Source: Rhodospirillales bacterium
Lineage (GTDB): Bacteria > Pseudomonadota > Alphaproteobacteria > Rhodospirillales > Thalassospiraceae
NCBI GenBank assembly: GCA_019634165.1
Contig: JAHQVT010000010.1
Location: forward strand, 124,001-188,000
Direction: 5' to 3'
DNA length: 64,000 nt
The notes beneath the pieces were generated by a model. That model ran no database searches. It was not told the DNA's origin and was given only the letters and a program-made list of their open reading frames with translations. Position 1 is the first letter of the stretch. Each line of letters begins with the position of its first letter. The position numbers and the translations under genes were made by a program. Shown here piece by piece: positions 9,182 to 18,792 of the stretch.

Positions 9182-10084
9182 ATGGCATTTCGCGCACCAC
9201 CATCGCATCTACCGCTTGAAAGCGACTCTTCCTCGCGATTTTTGCCGAGTATCGTCGCCCTGATGGTTGCCTTGCTGACGTTTTCGATCGTCGGGCTTGC
9301 CGCCTTGCATGATAGCGTTGGTCAATGGTCCGGCCAGATCGAAGGAAGCCTGTCGATACAGGTTCCCCCAACCGAGTTGGCCAACCGCACACCTATTGAA
9401 CGTGAAAAAGCCCTTCAGAAAACTGTCGATACCATCATTGACGAAGTCTCCGCTCTGCCCGGCATCGCACGGATTGAGGAACTAAGCCCCGATACAATGG
9501 CGGCCCTTCTTGAACCCTGGCTTGGCCCGGATGAAGTGGTCAGTGAATTGCCCATCCCGCGCATTATCGAAATCACACCAGAAACCGGATTTAACTTTGA
9601 TGCGCTTGAAATCCAACTGGGGAAAATCGCCCCTGAGGCCGTGTTGGATGACCACCGCATTTGGATTGAACGCATTGCAGATGTTGCCTTTTCGGTCGAA
9701 CTGGCATTGTCGCTTTTGATTGTGGTTCTGTTTGGCGCGACCATACTTTCAGTCGTGTTTGCAACACGTTCGGGGCTTTCGATACATCATCGTATCATTG
9801 AATTGCTACATTTAATCGGTGCGCAGGATGGCTATATCGCCAAACAGTTTGGCCGTCACAACCAACGCCTTGCCTTTTTCGGCGCCTTGATCGGCTTACT
9901 CATTGCCCTTCCTATTTCCGCCCTGATTGGATGGCTTGGGTTACGGGCCGGTTGGCCCATTCCGTCATTGGTTCTCAGCCCAACCTTCATTGCGCTTACC
10001 GTTGCCATTCCATTTATTGTTGCAATGGTTGCCGGGATCACCGCAACCCGCACCGTCCTTCGCGTTTTACACAGAATGTTGTAA
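9182..10084 (+). CDS. ftsX: Cell-division permease-like protein FtsX
   Basis: A 300-residue membrane protein with the FtsX layout. A cytoplasmic N-terminus and first membrane helix (about 23-43) precede an extracytoplasmic domain (about 45-160). Three closely spaced C-terminal helices follow at about 172-195, 220-245 and 262-290. Partner of FtsE; in characterised systems the large periplasmic loop recruits a murein hydrolase or its activator. The pair ftsE-ftsX is followed at some distance by ydcF-like and plsC genes on the same strand. Confidence 0.9.
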   Translation: MAFRAPPSHLPLESDSSSRFLPSIVALMVALLTFSIVGLAALHDSVGQWSGQIEGSLSIQVPPTELANRTPIEREKALQKTVDTIIDEVSALPGIARIEELSPDTMAALLEPWLGPDEVVSELPIPRIIEITPETGFNFDALEIQLGKIAPEAVLDDHRIWIERIADVAFSVELALSLLIVVLFGATILSVVFATRSGLSIHHRIIELLHLIGAQDGYIAKQFGRHNQRLAFFGALIGLLIALPISALIGWLGLRAGWPIPSLVLSPTFIALTVAIPFIVAMVAGITATRTVLRVLHRML

Positions 10085-10201
10085 CAAACGACATCGCTCC
10101 GTATAGTCCGCTTGTTACAAGCTTCCCTTTTGGGATCATGGCCTTGGCCACCTCAGGAGATCCGAATACATGCCCCCACACCGCTTTTTTGGCACGCATT
10201 C

Positions 10202-10924
10202 ATGAACAAGCCTCCACTTAGTGTGCAACATCGTCGCCGCTTCCGCCGCTTTCGCTTTTTGCTTTCGGCTTTGATTTTCTGTGGCTTGGTCTGGGCTGCT
10301 GGTTTTGTCTGGTATGTCAATTCGATCCCGACCACAGTTGATAACACCAAGCAGCATACCGACGCGATTGTCGTGCTTACTGGCGGCAGCGAACGCCTGT
10401 CAGAAGGTCGTCGTCTGCTGGCACGTGGCATGGCCCAAAAACTTTTCATATCGGGTGTCTATCGCGGGGTAGAAGTTGATGAACTTCTATCTGCCGGAAA
10501 GTCCGATCCTAGCTTGCTGTCATGCTGTGTTGTGTTGGGCCATGTAGCGGAAAACACACGTGGCAACGCAATTGAAACGGCGGTTTGGGTTTATGAAGAA
10601 GACTATGAAAGCCTTCGGATTGTAACCGCCAATTACCATATGCCTCGTTCGCTTTTGGAATTCCGAAGCTTGATGCCCGACGTGGAAATCATTCCCCACC
10701 CGGTTTTCCCCGATAATGTTAAAATTGAAAATTGGTGGCGTTTCCCCGGCAGTACAGCATTGATCGCCAGTGAATTTAATAAATACATGTTTGCCAGCCT
10801 GCGCAATTCTCTGCTGCACTGGCTTCCGGGCGGTGATCGGACGGCATTGCGTGGGCCAAATGGCGATGCACCGAACCCCAAAGACTTTTCGGCGTCGAAT
10901 GCACCGGAAAAAATGGTCGAATAA
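10202..10924 (+). CDS. YdcF family (DUF218) membrane-anchored protein
   Basis: A 240-residue protein with one N-terminal membrane helix (about 18-40) after a very basic stretch, then a DUF218/YdcF domain. Characteristic blocks are AIVVLTGG (about 59-66), the ENTRGNAIET region and TANYHMPRS (about 145-153). The family includes SanA/ElyC-like envelope proteins. The ATG at 10202 is chosen over an upstream in-frame start at 10112 because the added residues are low-quality and the basic/membrane start is typical. It lies 117 bases after ftsX and 82 before plsC. Enzymatic activity is not known for most members. Confidence 0.75.
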   Translation: MNKPPLSVQHRRRFRRFRFLLSALIFCGLVWAAGFVWYVNSIPTTVDNTKQHTDAIVVLTGGSERLSEGRRLLARGMAQKLFISGVYRGVEVDELLSAGKSDPSLLSCCVVLGHVAENTRGNAIETAVWVYEEDYESLRIVTANYHMPRSLLEFRSLMPDVEIIPHPVFPDNVKIENWWRFPGSTALIASEFNKYMFASLRNSLLHWLPGGDRTALRGPNGDAPNPKDFSASNAPEKMVE

Positions 10925-11006
10925 CGGGCATTTTCCGATTGCCATATTGCTGTTACAAAGCACCAAAGATAAGTTTTGATCTCAGGCGTATGAAGGATTT
11001 TTCTAA

Positions 11007-11822
11007 ATGAGAGCGCTGCGCGCGTTACTGTTTAACGTGTTGTTTTTCGGCGGCACGACGCTTCTGTGCCTTAGCTTGATCCCGCTTATGGTCTGTGGTC
11101 GCAAAGCCAATCAGTTTGTGGGACACGCTTGGTGTTGGCTGGTTCAGTTGATGCTGCGCTATTCAGTTGGTATGCGCAAACGTATCATCGGGCTTGAAAA
11201 CCTGCCTGAAGGCCCGTGCATTCTTATCGCCAAACATCAGTCCGCGTGGGAAACCATCACCTTTCATACAGTGGTGCCAGACCCGGCTTATATCCTGAAA
11301 AAAGAACTGACAAAAATTCCGGTCTTTGGTCATTTTTTGACCTTTTCAGGCCAAATTGCCGTCGATCGTTCGGCAGGGGGCTCTGCCCTTAAGGATATGC
11401 TAAAAGGGGCTGCAAAGGCACTTGAAGAAAACCGTCAGGTCATCATTTTTCCTGAAGGAACGCGCACACCTCCTGGATCAAGCCGGCCTTATCATCCGGG
11501 CATCTACGCACTTTACAAGGCGTTTCCGGAAACAAAAGTCATCCCTGTTGCTCTAAACTCCGGGATGTTCTGGGGGCGTCATAGCTTCATGAAATATGGC
11601 GGTCAGGTTACCATGGAACTCATGAAACCGATTGAGCCGGGCCTTGATCGCAAAACCTTCATGAAGGAAATCAAGGACAGAATTGACACCCGGACCCGCG
11701 AACTCGAAACCGAAGCCCAGCAGGAGTTTTCTTTGCCAATGCCGACCTCGGACGATATCGCGGCACAAGAAGCCTCGCAAAAGGCTACTGCCGGGCAGAT
11801 CGAAAAAGATGCAACATCTTAA
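11007..11822 (+). CDS. plsC: 1-acyl-sn-glycerol-3-phosphate acyltransferase
   Basis: A 271-residue inner-membrane enzyme expected to acylate lysophosphatidic acid to phosphatidic acid. An N-terminal hydrophobic helix (about 9-31) precedes the PlsC domain. Motif I reads KHQSAWET, an H-x4-E form instead of the more usual H-x4-D. Motif III is FPEGTR (about residues 150-155). A polar, acidic tail of about 30 residues follows the domain. The Glu variant occurs in parts of the family and the surrounding KHQSxWE context looks intact, so I expect an active enzyme. It is closed by a strong terminator. Confidence 0.87.
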   Translation: MRALRALLFNVLFFGGTTLLCLSLIPLMVCGRKANQFVGHAWCWLVQLMLRYSVGMRKRIIGLENLPEGPCILIAKHQSAWETITFHTVVPDPAYILKKELTKIPVFGHFLTFSGQIAVDRSAGGSALKDMLKGAAKALEENRQVIIFPEGTRTPPGSSRPYHPGIYALYKAFPETKVIPVALNSGMFWGRHSFMKYGGQVTMELMKPIEPGLDRKTFMKEIKDRIDTRTRELETEAQQEFSLPMPTSDDIAAQEASQKATAGQIEKDATS

Positions 11823-11850
11823 GTACAAACAGATTTGCGCACACAACATT

Positions 11851-11890
11851 AAAAAGGCCGGTGATGCATCGCATCCCGGCCTTTTTCTTT
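11851..11890. terminator. Bidirectional terminator between plsC and DMT exporter
   Basis: A perfect 11-bp stem AAAAAGGCCGG/CCGGCCTTTTT lies 28 bases after plsC. The A-run on one side and T-run on the other allow termination from both directions between these convergent genes. Confidence 0.9.
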
Positions 11891-11913
11891 GTCTATGTCT
11901 GGCATCGCTGCGC

Positions 11914-12864
11914 TTAGCGTTTCTTCCGCGTCGCCTGCCAAATACCAAAGGCGATAAGCATAATGCCGCCCAAATGATACAGATGCAGTTCTTCACCCAA
12001 AAAGATAATCGCCAACACACTGGCAAAGACAGGCATCAAATACATGAAGACGCCAGCATTGGCCGGGCCAACAATAGAAACACCCTTGCTCCAGAATAAG
12101 AACCCAAGGAATGCCGGGCCTGCCCCGATATAGAAAACCTTAAGCAAATCAGGCCATGCCGGATCAAGATTGGTAAAGAACGGTTCCCCGTCAACAAGCA
12201 CCGCCCAAAGATAAAGGGGCGTCAAAAAACACAGACCAATCAGGGCTGAAACAAATACCTGACTAAGGGGATGAACGCCTTTTGGGGCGCGCTTAAGCAA
12301 CATGGAATAGGCTGCCCAAACCATGGCCGAAATCATGGCAAACACATCACCCGATACGAAATCCATGCGGGCAAAGACCGAAATATCCCCCTTGGCGATA
12401 ATGGTCACTGTCCCGGCACCGGCAATCAAAACACCAACCCATTGACCTAGCCGTGGCTTGTCAGCAGTCAACACAGCAGCAAACACCAACACCCATACCG
12501 GCGTTGTCGCGTTCAAAAGCCCGGTATTGACCGCTGTCGTGTTATAGGCGGCAAGATAGATCACGACGGAAAACAAAAAGACGCCGGTAAAGCCGATCAG
12601 GAACATCGACATTTTATGCTGCGCCATAATGCGAAGGTCGCGCCCAAGGTACTTAAAGCACACCGGGAACAGCAACATCACCGCAACCACCCAGCGCCAG
12701 AATGAAAGGGCTTCAAACGGGACAGTTGCGTTCACACCACGCGCGACAACATGGTTTGATCCCCACATCATCGCACAGGCAATCAACATCAAATAGGCAA
12801 CAGTCATCGGTGTATGATCGCCCGCTGTTGCTGTTGCGGCACTCGAACTATTGGACTGAGACAT
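11914..12864 (-). CDS. EamA/DMT-superfamily transporter
   Basis: A 316-residue protein with about ten predicted membrane helices arranged as two EamA repeats (about 25-155 and 170-310). It belongs to the drug/metabolite transporter family of RhaT/YdcZ-like exporters. Start codon overlaps the chaC stop by one base (TAATG), so it is the last gene of a leftward chain EamA-chaC-EamA. Substrate cannot be read from the sequence; amino-acid or small-metabolite export is usual in the family. The very basic C-terminal TRKKR end is cytoplasmic-like. Confidence 0.8.
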   Translation of the reverse strand: MSQSNSSSAATATAGDHTPMTVAYLMLIACAMMWGSNHVVARGVNATVPFEALSFWRWVVAVMLLFPVCFKYLGRDLRIMAQHKMSMFLIGFTGVFLFSVVIYLAAYNTTAVNTGLLNATTPVWVLVFAAVLTADKPRLGQWVGVLIAGAGTVTIIAKGDISVFARMDFVSGDVFAMISAMVWAAYSMLLKRAPKGVHPLSQVFVSALIGLCFLTPLYLWAVLVDGEPFFTNLDPAWPDLLKVFYIGAGPAFLGFLFWSKGVSIVGPANAGVFMYLMPVFASVLAIIFLGEELHLYHLGGIMLIAFGIWQATRKKR

Positions 12865-13454
12865 TAAATGCCAGCCCCCATATTGATCTCGCCATATTCG
12901 CGGCGAACCAGATCCATCAAATCGTGTAAGGGTGGATCGATAATGCCCATTTCATCAAGATGCAGCACAGTGTTTTCCAAATACTCAAGATTTGGCCCAA
13001 CATTGCCATGGGCGGCAACGATGATTTCGACCGCTGTTCGAACCGGCAAGTTCCCGGCATATTGTTGATGGGTCGGATCAGCAACATAGGTATGGGCAAT
13101 CACTTTGCGGCCATCCTCGAATTCGACCTCAACATCGGCGGGGATATAGGTGTTGGTCACAAGTTCGCGTTCATCAAGATAGGCCTTCACCGCATCCCAA
13201 CTGTCCGGTGCAATGCAAAAAGCATTTCCAACGCATTCCCCACCCTCATTCAGGCCAAGAACAAGCCCCGGATTTTCCGGTGTGCCACGATAATGATGGG
13301 AATAGATGCAAAAAGAACGGTGATAGCCACGCAAAAGCGCACGCGAGCGTTCGACAAAATCAAACCCCGGTCGCCATAACAAGGAGCCATACCCAAAGAC
13401 CCATTTTTCGCGGGTAACCGTCACGCTTTCCTCCCGCACTCTGTCATTGATCAT
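12864..13454 (-). CDS. chaC: ChaC-type gamma-glutamylcyclotransferase
   Basis: A 196-residue cytoplasmic protein of the ChaC/GCG family, which converts glutathione to 5-oxoproline and Cys-Gly. The substrate-loop motif YGSLLW is at residues 22-27, and the catalytic Glu in the YLDERE block is expected at Glu97. Length fits the family. An SD-like AGGTGG directly abuts the ATG, so a start at the GTG five codons later is possible. It is flanked on both sides by EamA exporters with spacings of -1 and 10 bases, suggesting one operon linking thiol or glutamyl turnover with export. Confidence 0.85.
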   Translation of the reverse strand: MINDRVREESVTVTREKWVFGYGSLLWRPGFDFVERSRALLRGYHRSFCIYSHHYRGTPENPGLVLGLNEGGECVGNAFCIAPDSWDAVKAYLDERELVTNTYIPADVEVEFEDGRKVIAHTYVADPTHQQYAGNLPVRTAVEIIVAAHGNVGPNLEYLENTVLHLDEMGIIDPPLHDLMDLVRREYGEINMGAGI

Positions 13455-13464
13455 CCACCTGAAA

Positions 13465-14346
13465 TTAGCGCTTCATGATCACCAATGCCACCCCAAGGGC
13501 CGCAATGGCAAATCCTGCAAAACCAATTAGGCCAAGCTGTTCGTCAAACAATACCCAGGCAAAGAATGCTGCTGTTGGCGGGACAAGATAAAACATGCTG
13601 GCAACACGTGTTGCTTCGCCCTGTTTGATCAGCACCATTAACAACATGATCGCCCCAATCGACAGCACCAGCACCAACCACGCCATCGCCAGAATGAAAT
13701 CTACACTCCATTCAACAATCAGTGGCTCCTTAAACAAGGCGATGATGCCGACAAAGATACTCGCAGCAATATACTGAACAACCGTCCCGCCCATAAGGTC
13801 CATGCCTGTGCAGAAACGTTTTTGATACAGAGTTCCTGCCGTCATGCCCAAAAGCGCTGCAACCGCCAAACCAATGCCAAATGCCGTGATTCCAACCCCG
13901 TCGCCAATTTTTGGCAGCAGAACCAAAGCAACGCCGATCAAGCCAAGCACCAACCCGCCCCATTGGCGCATTGAAACCCGTTCGCCCAAAAGCGATCCGA
14001 CAACGGATGCGGTCACGACCGGCTGCAAACCAACAATCAGGGCCGCAAGTCCCGCCGGAAGGCCCGTATCAATCGCCCAGAAAACCCCGCCAAGATACAC
14101 CCCATGCACCAGAACACCCGTGGTGCCAATATGAATGGCCTCCCGCCAGGTTTTGGGCCACTTCCCCCCCATTAGGGCGACAACCGGCACCATCAGGATC
14201 AGAACAATGACAAAACGGACAAATAGGAAAACGAACGGGTCGGCGAAAGGCAGGCCGTATTTCGCCCCAACAAAGCCCGTACTCCAAAGGAACACGAACA
14301 CAAATGGCATGATCCGACCAAAGGCCGGATGATTGGTGGCAGACAT
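13465..14346 (-). CDS. EamA/DMT-superfamily transporter
   Basis: A 293-residue inner-membrane protein of about ten helices with two EamA domains, distinct in sequence from the exporter at 11914-12864. It is separated from chaC by 10 bases and from tyrA upstream by 86 bases that contain a hairpin. The gene could therefore be read from the aromatic operon or from its own promoter. Substrate unknown; proximity to chaC and aromatic biosynthesis is only a weak hint. Confidence 0.8.
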   Translation of the reverse strand: MSATNHPAFGRIMPFVFVFLWSTGFVGAKYGLPFADPFVFLFVRFVIVLILMVPVVALMGGKWPKTWREAIHIGTTGVLVHGVYLGGVFWAIDTGLPAGLAALIVGLQPVVTASVVGSLLGERVSMRQWGGLVLGLIGVALVLLPKIGDGVGITAFGIGLAVAALLGMTAGTLYQKRFCTGMDLMGGTVVQYIAASIFVGIIALFKEPLIVEWSVDFILAMAWLVLVLSIGAIMLLMVLIKQGEATRVASMFYLVPPTAAFFAWVLFDEQLGLIGFAGFAIAALGVALVIMKR

Positions 14347-14402
14347 AATGATCCCCTTGAACCGGCAGGCGGTGCAATTTGGGGCGCATCACCAACCGAA
14401 GA

Positions 14403-14425
14403 ACAGCCTGCAGGTTGCAGGCTGT
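14403..14425 (-). terminator. Hairpin after tyrA
   Basis: A perfect 10-bp stem ACAGCCTGCA/TGCAGGCTGT with a 3-base loop lies 8 bases downstream of the tyrA stop on the minus strand. The following bases TTCTTC are only weakly U-rich, so it may be a partial terminator or an mRNA-stabilising end. Confidence 0.45.
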
Positions 14426-14432
14426 CGGTATT

Positions 14433-15398
14433 TTAGTCTACGGGTTTTTTCTTGCCCGTTTCATCGCTTTTGCGGTCTTCACCTTCGGCCGAGAAATTGG
14501 TGAAATACTGACCAGCATCAACAATCCCGCGACGAATTTCACGCGTTCTTGAAAACAGCTCATAAAGCTTGTCCCCTTCGCCCCAGCGAATGGCGCGCTG
14601 CAAAGCCATCAGGTCTTCCTGAAAACGTCCAAGCACTTCAAGAACTGCTTCGCGATTGTTCAGAAACACATCGCGCCACATCGTTGGGTCCGATGCCGCA
14701 ATTCGGGTAAAGTCGCGGAACCCGGATGCAGAAAACTTGATCACTTCCTGACGCAGGGCATCTTCAAGATCAGTGGCGGTGCCAACAATGGTATAAGCAA
14801 TCAGGTGCGGCAGATGTGAAGTAATGCCCAAAATCCGGTCATGATGATCCGGATCCATGCATTCCACACGCATGCCACACGCTTCCCAAAGTGCTTGAAC
14901 CTTGGCTGTTGCTTCTTCGCTTTCACCAGGGATCGGTGTGAGAATGCACCAACGTTCTTCAAACAATTCCGGAAAACCGGAATCCGGACCGGAGTGTTCG
15001 GTACCGGCCAACGGATGACCGGGAACAAAAAAAACGCCCTCATCAAGATGCGGTGCAATGTCGCGAATAACCGCCTGTTTGACGGACCCGACATCAGAAA
15101 CAATCGCACCTTTTTTCAACGCACCATGAAGCTGTTCGCCAATAGCTTCATTTGCACCGACCGGCGCGCAGATCATTACCAGATCAGCATCTTCAACCGC
15201 TTGTTTGATGTCACAATAGGCTTCATCGGCAATACCAAGTTCAAGCACCCGATCACGGGTCGCTTCTGAGCGCACCGCACAGGTGATTTTGTTGGCAAGA
15301 CCGTCACGCTTAATGCGACGAGCCATGGACGAGCCGATCAGGCCCATGCCGATAAAGGCGACTGTTTCAAACAGCGGTTGAGATGCAGTATTTGTCAT
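14433..15398 (-). CDS. tyrA: Prephenate/arogenate dehydrogenase
   Basis: A 321-residue NAD(P)-dependent enzyme of tyrosine synthesis. The N-terminal Rossmann motif GMGLIGSS is at about 17-24, and a prephenate-dehydrogenase helical domain follows with the conserved HP(L)AG block (GHPLAGTEHSG, about residues 125-135). No ACT or chorismate-mutase domain is fused. The final 25 residues are polar and lysine-rich. It is the third gene of the chorismate mutase-hisC-tyrA chain, one base after the hisC stop. Whether prephenate or arogenate is preferred cannot be told. Confidence 0.92.
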   Translation of the reverse strand: MTNTASQPLFETVAFIGMGLIGSSMARRIKRDGLANKITCAVRSEATRDRVLELGIADEAYCDIKQAVEDADLVMICAPVGANEAIGEQLHGALKKGAIVSDVGSVKQAVIRDIAPHLDEGVFFVPGHPLAGTEHSGPDSGFPELFEERWCILTPIPGESEEATAKVQALWEACGMRVECMDPDHHDRILGITSHLPHLIAYTIVGTATDLEDALRQEVIKFSASGFRDFTRIAASDPTMWRDVFLNNREAVLEVLGRFQEDLMALQRAIRWGEGDKLYELFSRTREIRRGIVDAGQYFTNFSAEGEDRKSDETGKKKPVD

Positions 15399-15399
15399 T

Positions 15400-16497
15400 T
15401 TATGAGTTCACAAAGTCCTTAATCGCCTGAAGGCAGATATCCATTTCTTCCTTCGTGCCAATCGAAACACGAAGCATCTGCGGCAGACCATAAGCGCCAA
15501 TTTTGCGCGGGATAACGCCACTGGCCATCAAGAAGTCATTGGCAGCATCGGCATCTTTTCCCGCAATAGACGGGAATTCGATCATCACGAAATTGCCATA
15601 GCTCGGATGGGCTTTTAAACCACTGATCGCGTTGATCTCATCACGGAACCATGCCAGCGTTTCGGCATTGTGTCGCACACATTCATTGACGAAATCATCA
15701 TCATCAAGGGCAGCAGCACCTGCTTCCTGTGTTGGCAATGGCACGTTAAACGGATTGCGCAGACGCTGCAAAACATCGGCAATTGCCGGCGGTGCATAGC
15801 ACCATCCAAGACGGATGCCACCAAGACCATAAATCTTGGAAAATGTACGGGTCATGACGGTGTTATTGCCCGCTTTCACAAGCTTTTCACCTGCAGAATA
15901 ATCTTCCTGACCGGTCATGAACTCGGCATAAGCCGCATCAACCACCAGAACGATATCTTCGCGAAGGCCATCACGCAGTCGCTTCATTTCCGCATCGGTG
16001 ATGTATGTCCCGGTCGGGTTGTTCGGATTAGCAACAAACACAATCTTGGTTTTATCCGTCACCGCAGCCAACAGGGCATCAACATCGGTCGTCATGTTGG
16101 TTTCAGGTGCGGTTACCGGCGTTGCGCCAACACCTTTGGCGGCAATCGGATACATCAGAAAACCATGCTGCGAATACAGAACTTCATCACCCGGACCAGC
16201 ATAGGCACGAATCAAAAGGGTCAAAAGTTCGTCTGAACCAGCACCGCAAACAAGCTGATCAAATTCAAGATCATATTTTTCCGCAAGCTTATGACGCAAA
16301 AGATCACAGCCGCCGTCCGGATAACGATGCAAACGATTAGACGTGTTGCGCAATGCTTCCATGGCTTTGGGGCTTGGACCAAGGGCACCTTCATTCGATG
16401 ACAGCTTGATCACACGCTGGGCGCTGTCAGAACTGGATTTCCCGCCTTTGTAGGGCGCTATATCAAGAATTCCGGGGCGTGGGGTGGGCGCAGACAT
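15400..16497 (-). CDS. hisC: Histidinol-phosphate / aromatic aminotransferase
   Basis: A 365-residue fold-type I PLP aminotransferase. The PLP lysine is in TRTFSKIYGLGGIRLGW (about 215-231), and NPNNPTGTY and DAAYAEF are the usual cofactor contacts. Sequence class is HisC (histidinol-phosphate transaminase), but it lies between a chorismate mutase and tyrA, far from other his genes. It may therefore act chiefly on aromatic keto acids, as reported for some HisC paralogues next to tyrA. The sequence alone does not separate these roles. Confidence 0.88.
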   Translation of the reverse strand: MSAPTPRPGILDIAPYKGGKSSSDSAQRVIKLSSNEGALGPSPKAMEALRNTSNRLHRYPDGGCDLLRHKLAEKYDLEFDQLVCGAGSDELLTLLIRAYAGPGDEVLYSQHGFLMYPIAAKGVGATPVTAPETNMTTDVDALLAAVTDKTKIVFVANPNNPTGTYITDAEMKRLRDGLREDIVLVVDAAYAEFMTGQEDYSAGEKLVKAGNNTVMTRTFSKIYGLGGIRLGWCYAPPAIADVLQRLRNPFNVPLPTQEAGAAALDDDDFVNECVRHNAETLAWFRDEINAISGLKAHPSYGNFVMIEFPSIAGKDADAANDFLMASGVIPRKIGAYGLPQMLRVSIGTKEEMDICLQAIKDFVNS

Positions 16498-16551
16498 AAC
16501 GTATATTCTCCCAGAGGAAGCAGCAGGCGATAATGGCCTGCAATTGATTTT

Positions 16552-17445
16552 TCAACTTAGTGCGTCTTCGCTGATCGGCACCGCATAGGCACCAACGACA
16601 CGCAGGCTTTCGGGACTAAGTCCCTGCTCTGCCAGTGTTGCTTGGAACGCATCGGCGCGATTACAAAAGAAACCCGGTACATCGACAAGAACAAACCGCC
16701 GATCCGCCGCTGTATCGTCAGAAAAGCCAAGGATTGCTGATCCGGCAATGCCACCCGCAATTTTTTTGCGCGCCGTATCCATCGAAACTTCTTTCGACAG
16801 GCTTACCACGAACAGAGTCCGATCATCGCCACTATCTTCAAGATCGATTGCGGCAAGGACAAATCCTTCGGTTTGCTCACCACGGCCAACCGGGCGCCCG
16901 CCAAAAGGCAGCTTTGAGACAACTCTGACCGCACTTTGTTCCGTCAAAAGCTTCCACCATGGCATGGGCTCGCCCAATTCCGGTTTGGGAAACACACCAA
17001 CAGCCGCCCGACCTTCTTCAAGTGCACCAAATGCTTCGCGCGGGGTGTCAAATTCAATGATCTCGTTGAGACAGCCAAAATTCAACCGTGCGAGTTCCCA
17101 GCAATCAAGCCCCTCGGCATTGCGGCAAAGCGCGATTGTATAAGGTGCTTCCAGGCGGGTTCCGGCTGCAATCATCTCGCGCCAGATTTGAATCAACGCC
17201 GTTTTGGGAAAGGCACCCTCATGTCGTTCGACCAATGTACGCATAATACGGGCTTCACGTGCCGGACGATAAGGGACTTTCACCATACCACCAGCAGCAA
17301 TCACCCGATCCTTATACGCCCCCACAGCCTGCACAACCTTCGTCCGGCGTATGATCAACGATTGCAGCGCCTGATCAATCTCGTCGATCTCACCACGCAG
17401 CCCATCAAGGTCAAGATTTGCCAAATTTTTATCGTCAGACGCCAT
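16552..17445 (-). CDS. Chorismate mutase with degenerate prephenate-dehydratase-like C-terminus
   Basis: A 297-residue protein. Residues about 8-95 are an AroQ-type chorismate mutase domain (LRGEIDEIDQALQSLIIRR, then a basic helix with REARIMRTL). The remaining 200 residues resemble a worn prephenate-dehydratase/periplasmic-binding-like fold (TPREAFGALEEGRAAVGVF) and end with an ACT-like strand pattern (LRVVGAYAVPI). I see no clear dehydratase TRF motif, so the second domain may be regulatory. A GTG at 17472 is possible, but the ATG at 17445 has an AAGAAGAG ribosome site. First gene of the leftward aromatic operon, divergent from metX. Confidence 0.75.
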   Translation of the reverse strand: MASDDKNLANLDLDGLRGEIDEIDQALQSLIIRRTKVVQAVGAYKDRVIAAGGMVKVPYRPAREARIMRTLVERHEGAFPKTALIQIWREMIAAGTRLEAPYTIALCRNAEGLDCWELARLNFGCLNEIIEFDTPREAFGALEEGRAAVGVFPKPELGEPMPWWKLLTEQSAVRVVSKLPFGGRPVGRGEQTEGFVLAAIDLEDSGDDRTLFVVSLSKEVSMDTARKKIAGGIAGSAILGFSDDTAADRRFVLVDVPGFFCNRADAFQATLAEQGLSPESLRVVGAYAVPISEDALS

Positions 17446-17629
17446 AATCAACTCTTCTTTTGAACGGCGCACAGTATTAGGACAGGGCCGCAGAAATGCA
17501 AAGAAAAGATTGACTAAACCCCCTCCTGTTCATAGCTAGAACAGGCGAATTTCCTGCAAACCAATGCCAGAAGGCTCTAGACCTTCGAGTTTGACAGGCA
17601 AATCATCGATAAGAGGGAATCCGATATTC

Positions 17630-18790
17630 ATGTCCACCACTGCCAATAAAGATCAGCGCGCACTGCTTCCCGGCCACCATATGGTTCTTGGGGAAACAGA
17701 TAAACTGCGCCTCGACAGTGGTGTTGAATTTGGTCCTTTCACATTGGCCTATCAGACCTATGGTGAACTGAATGCCGATAAAACCAACGCCATTCTGGTA
17801 TGCCATGCCCTAACCGGGGATCAGTATGTTGCCGATGACGTTCATCCGATTACCGGCAAAGAAGGCTGGTGGTGTGAAATTGTCGGCCCCGGTAAAATCA
17901 TTGATACCAACAAGTATTTTGTCATTTGCAGCAATGTGATTGGCGGCTGCCTTGGCAGTACCGGCCCCAAGGACACCAACCCTGAAACCGGCAAGCCATG
18001 GGGTCTTGATTTCCCGGTCATTACCATCGCCGATATGGTCCGTGCGCAAACCATGCTGATCGACGCGCTTGGCATTGACAGTCTGTTTGCCGTGATTGGC
18101 GGATCCATGGGCGGCATGCAGGTTCTTGAATGGTGCAAAAGCTATCCTGAGCGCGTCTTTGCCGCGGCTCCGATCGCGACATCCTTCCGCCATTCGGCAC
18201 AAAACATTGCGTTCCACGAAGTCGGGCGTCAGGCGGTTATGGCCGACCCGGATTGGTGTGGTGGCAACTATTTGCTAGAAGGCAAGAAACCCGCCCGTGG
18301 TCTTGCCGTTGCACGCATGACCGCGCACATCACCTATTTGTCGCAGCCTGCCTTGCATCGTAAATTCGGGCGCAAGCTTCAAAACCGCGGGGCGATTACC
18401 TATAGCTTCGATCATGATTTTCAGGTCGAAAGCTATTTGCGTCACCAAGGTAAAAGCTTTGTCGATCGGTTTGATGCCAACAGTTATCTCTATATCACCC
18501 GTGCGATGGATTATTTTGATCTGTCGCTTGAATATGATGGACGATTGGCTGATGCCTTTACCGGCTGCAAGACCCGATTTTGTATCATTTCTTTCTCAAG
18601 CGATTGGTGCTTTACCACGGCTGAAAGCCGCCTGCTTGCCCATGCGCTGAACGCAGCATCTTGCAATGTTAGCTGTGTTGAAATTGAAAGTGACAAGGGC
18701 CACGATGCATTTTTGCTTGATGAACCGGACTTCCACATGGTTCTCAGCGGATTTATCGAGGGCGCTGCGCAAGGCCGGGGGCTGAATTGA
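17630..18790 (+). CDS. metX: Homoserine O-acyltransferase MetX
   Basis: A 386-residue alpha/beta-hydrolase-fold acyltransferase that activates homoserine for methionine synthesis. The nucleophile motif GGSMGG places Ser159, with Asp325 (SSDWCF) and His358 (KGHDAF) completing the triad. The ATG at 17630 follows an AAGAGGG ribosome site; the in-frame extension to 17564 lacks one. metW follows within 3 bases. MetX proteins use acetyl-CoA or succinyl-CoA depending on lineage, and the donor cannot be settled here. I looked for a SAM-II riboswitch in the leader and did not see its conserved core. Confidence 0.93.
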   Translation: MSTTANKDQRALLPGHHMVLGETDKLRLDSGVEFGPFTLAYQTYGELNADKTNAILVCHALTGDQYVADDVHPITGKEGWWCEIVGPGKIIDTNKYFVICSNVIGGCLGSTGPKDTNPETGKPWGLDFPVITIADMVRAQTMLIDALGIDSLFAVIGGSMGGMQVLEWCKSYPERVFAAAPIATSFRHSAQNIAFHEVGRQAVMADPDWCGGNYLLEGKKPARGLAVARMTAHITYLSQPALHRKFGRKLQNRGAITYSFDHDFQVESYLRHQGKSFVDRFDANSYLYITRAMDYFDLSLEYDGRLADAFTGCKTRFCIISFSSDWCFTTAESRLLAHALNAASCNVSCVEIESDKGHDAFLLDEPDFHMVLSGFIEGAAQGRGLN

Positions 18791-18792
18791 TT

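Noticed and set aside
17473..17629. SAM-II riboswitch expected upstream of metX
   Set aside because: Only a simple CCTGTTC/GAACAGG hairpin (17525-17545) is seen; the conserved pseudoknot core was not found.
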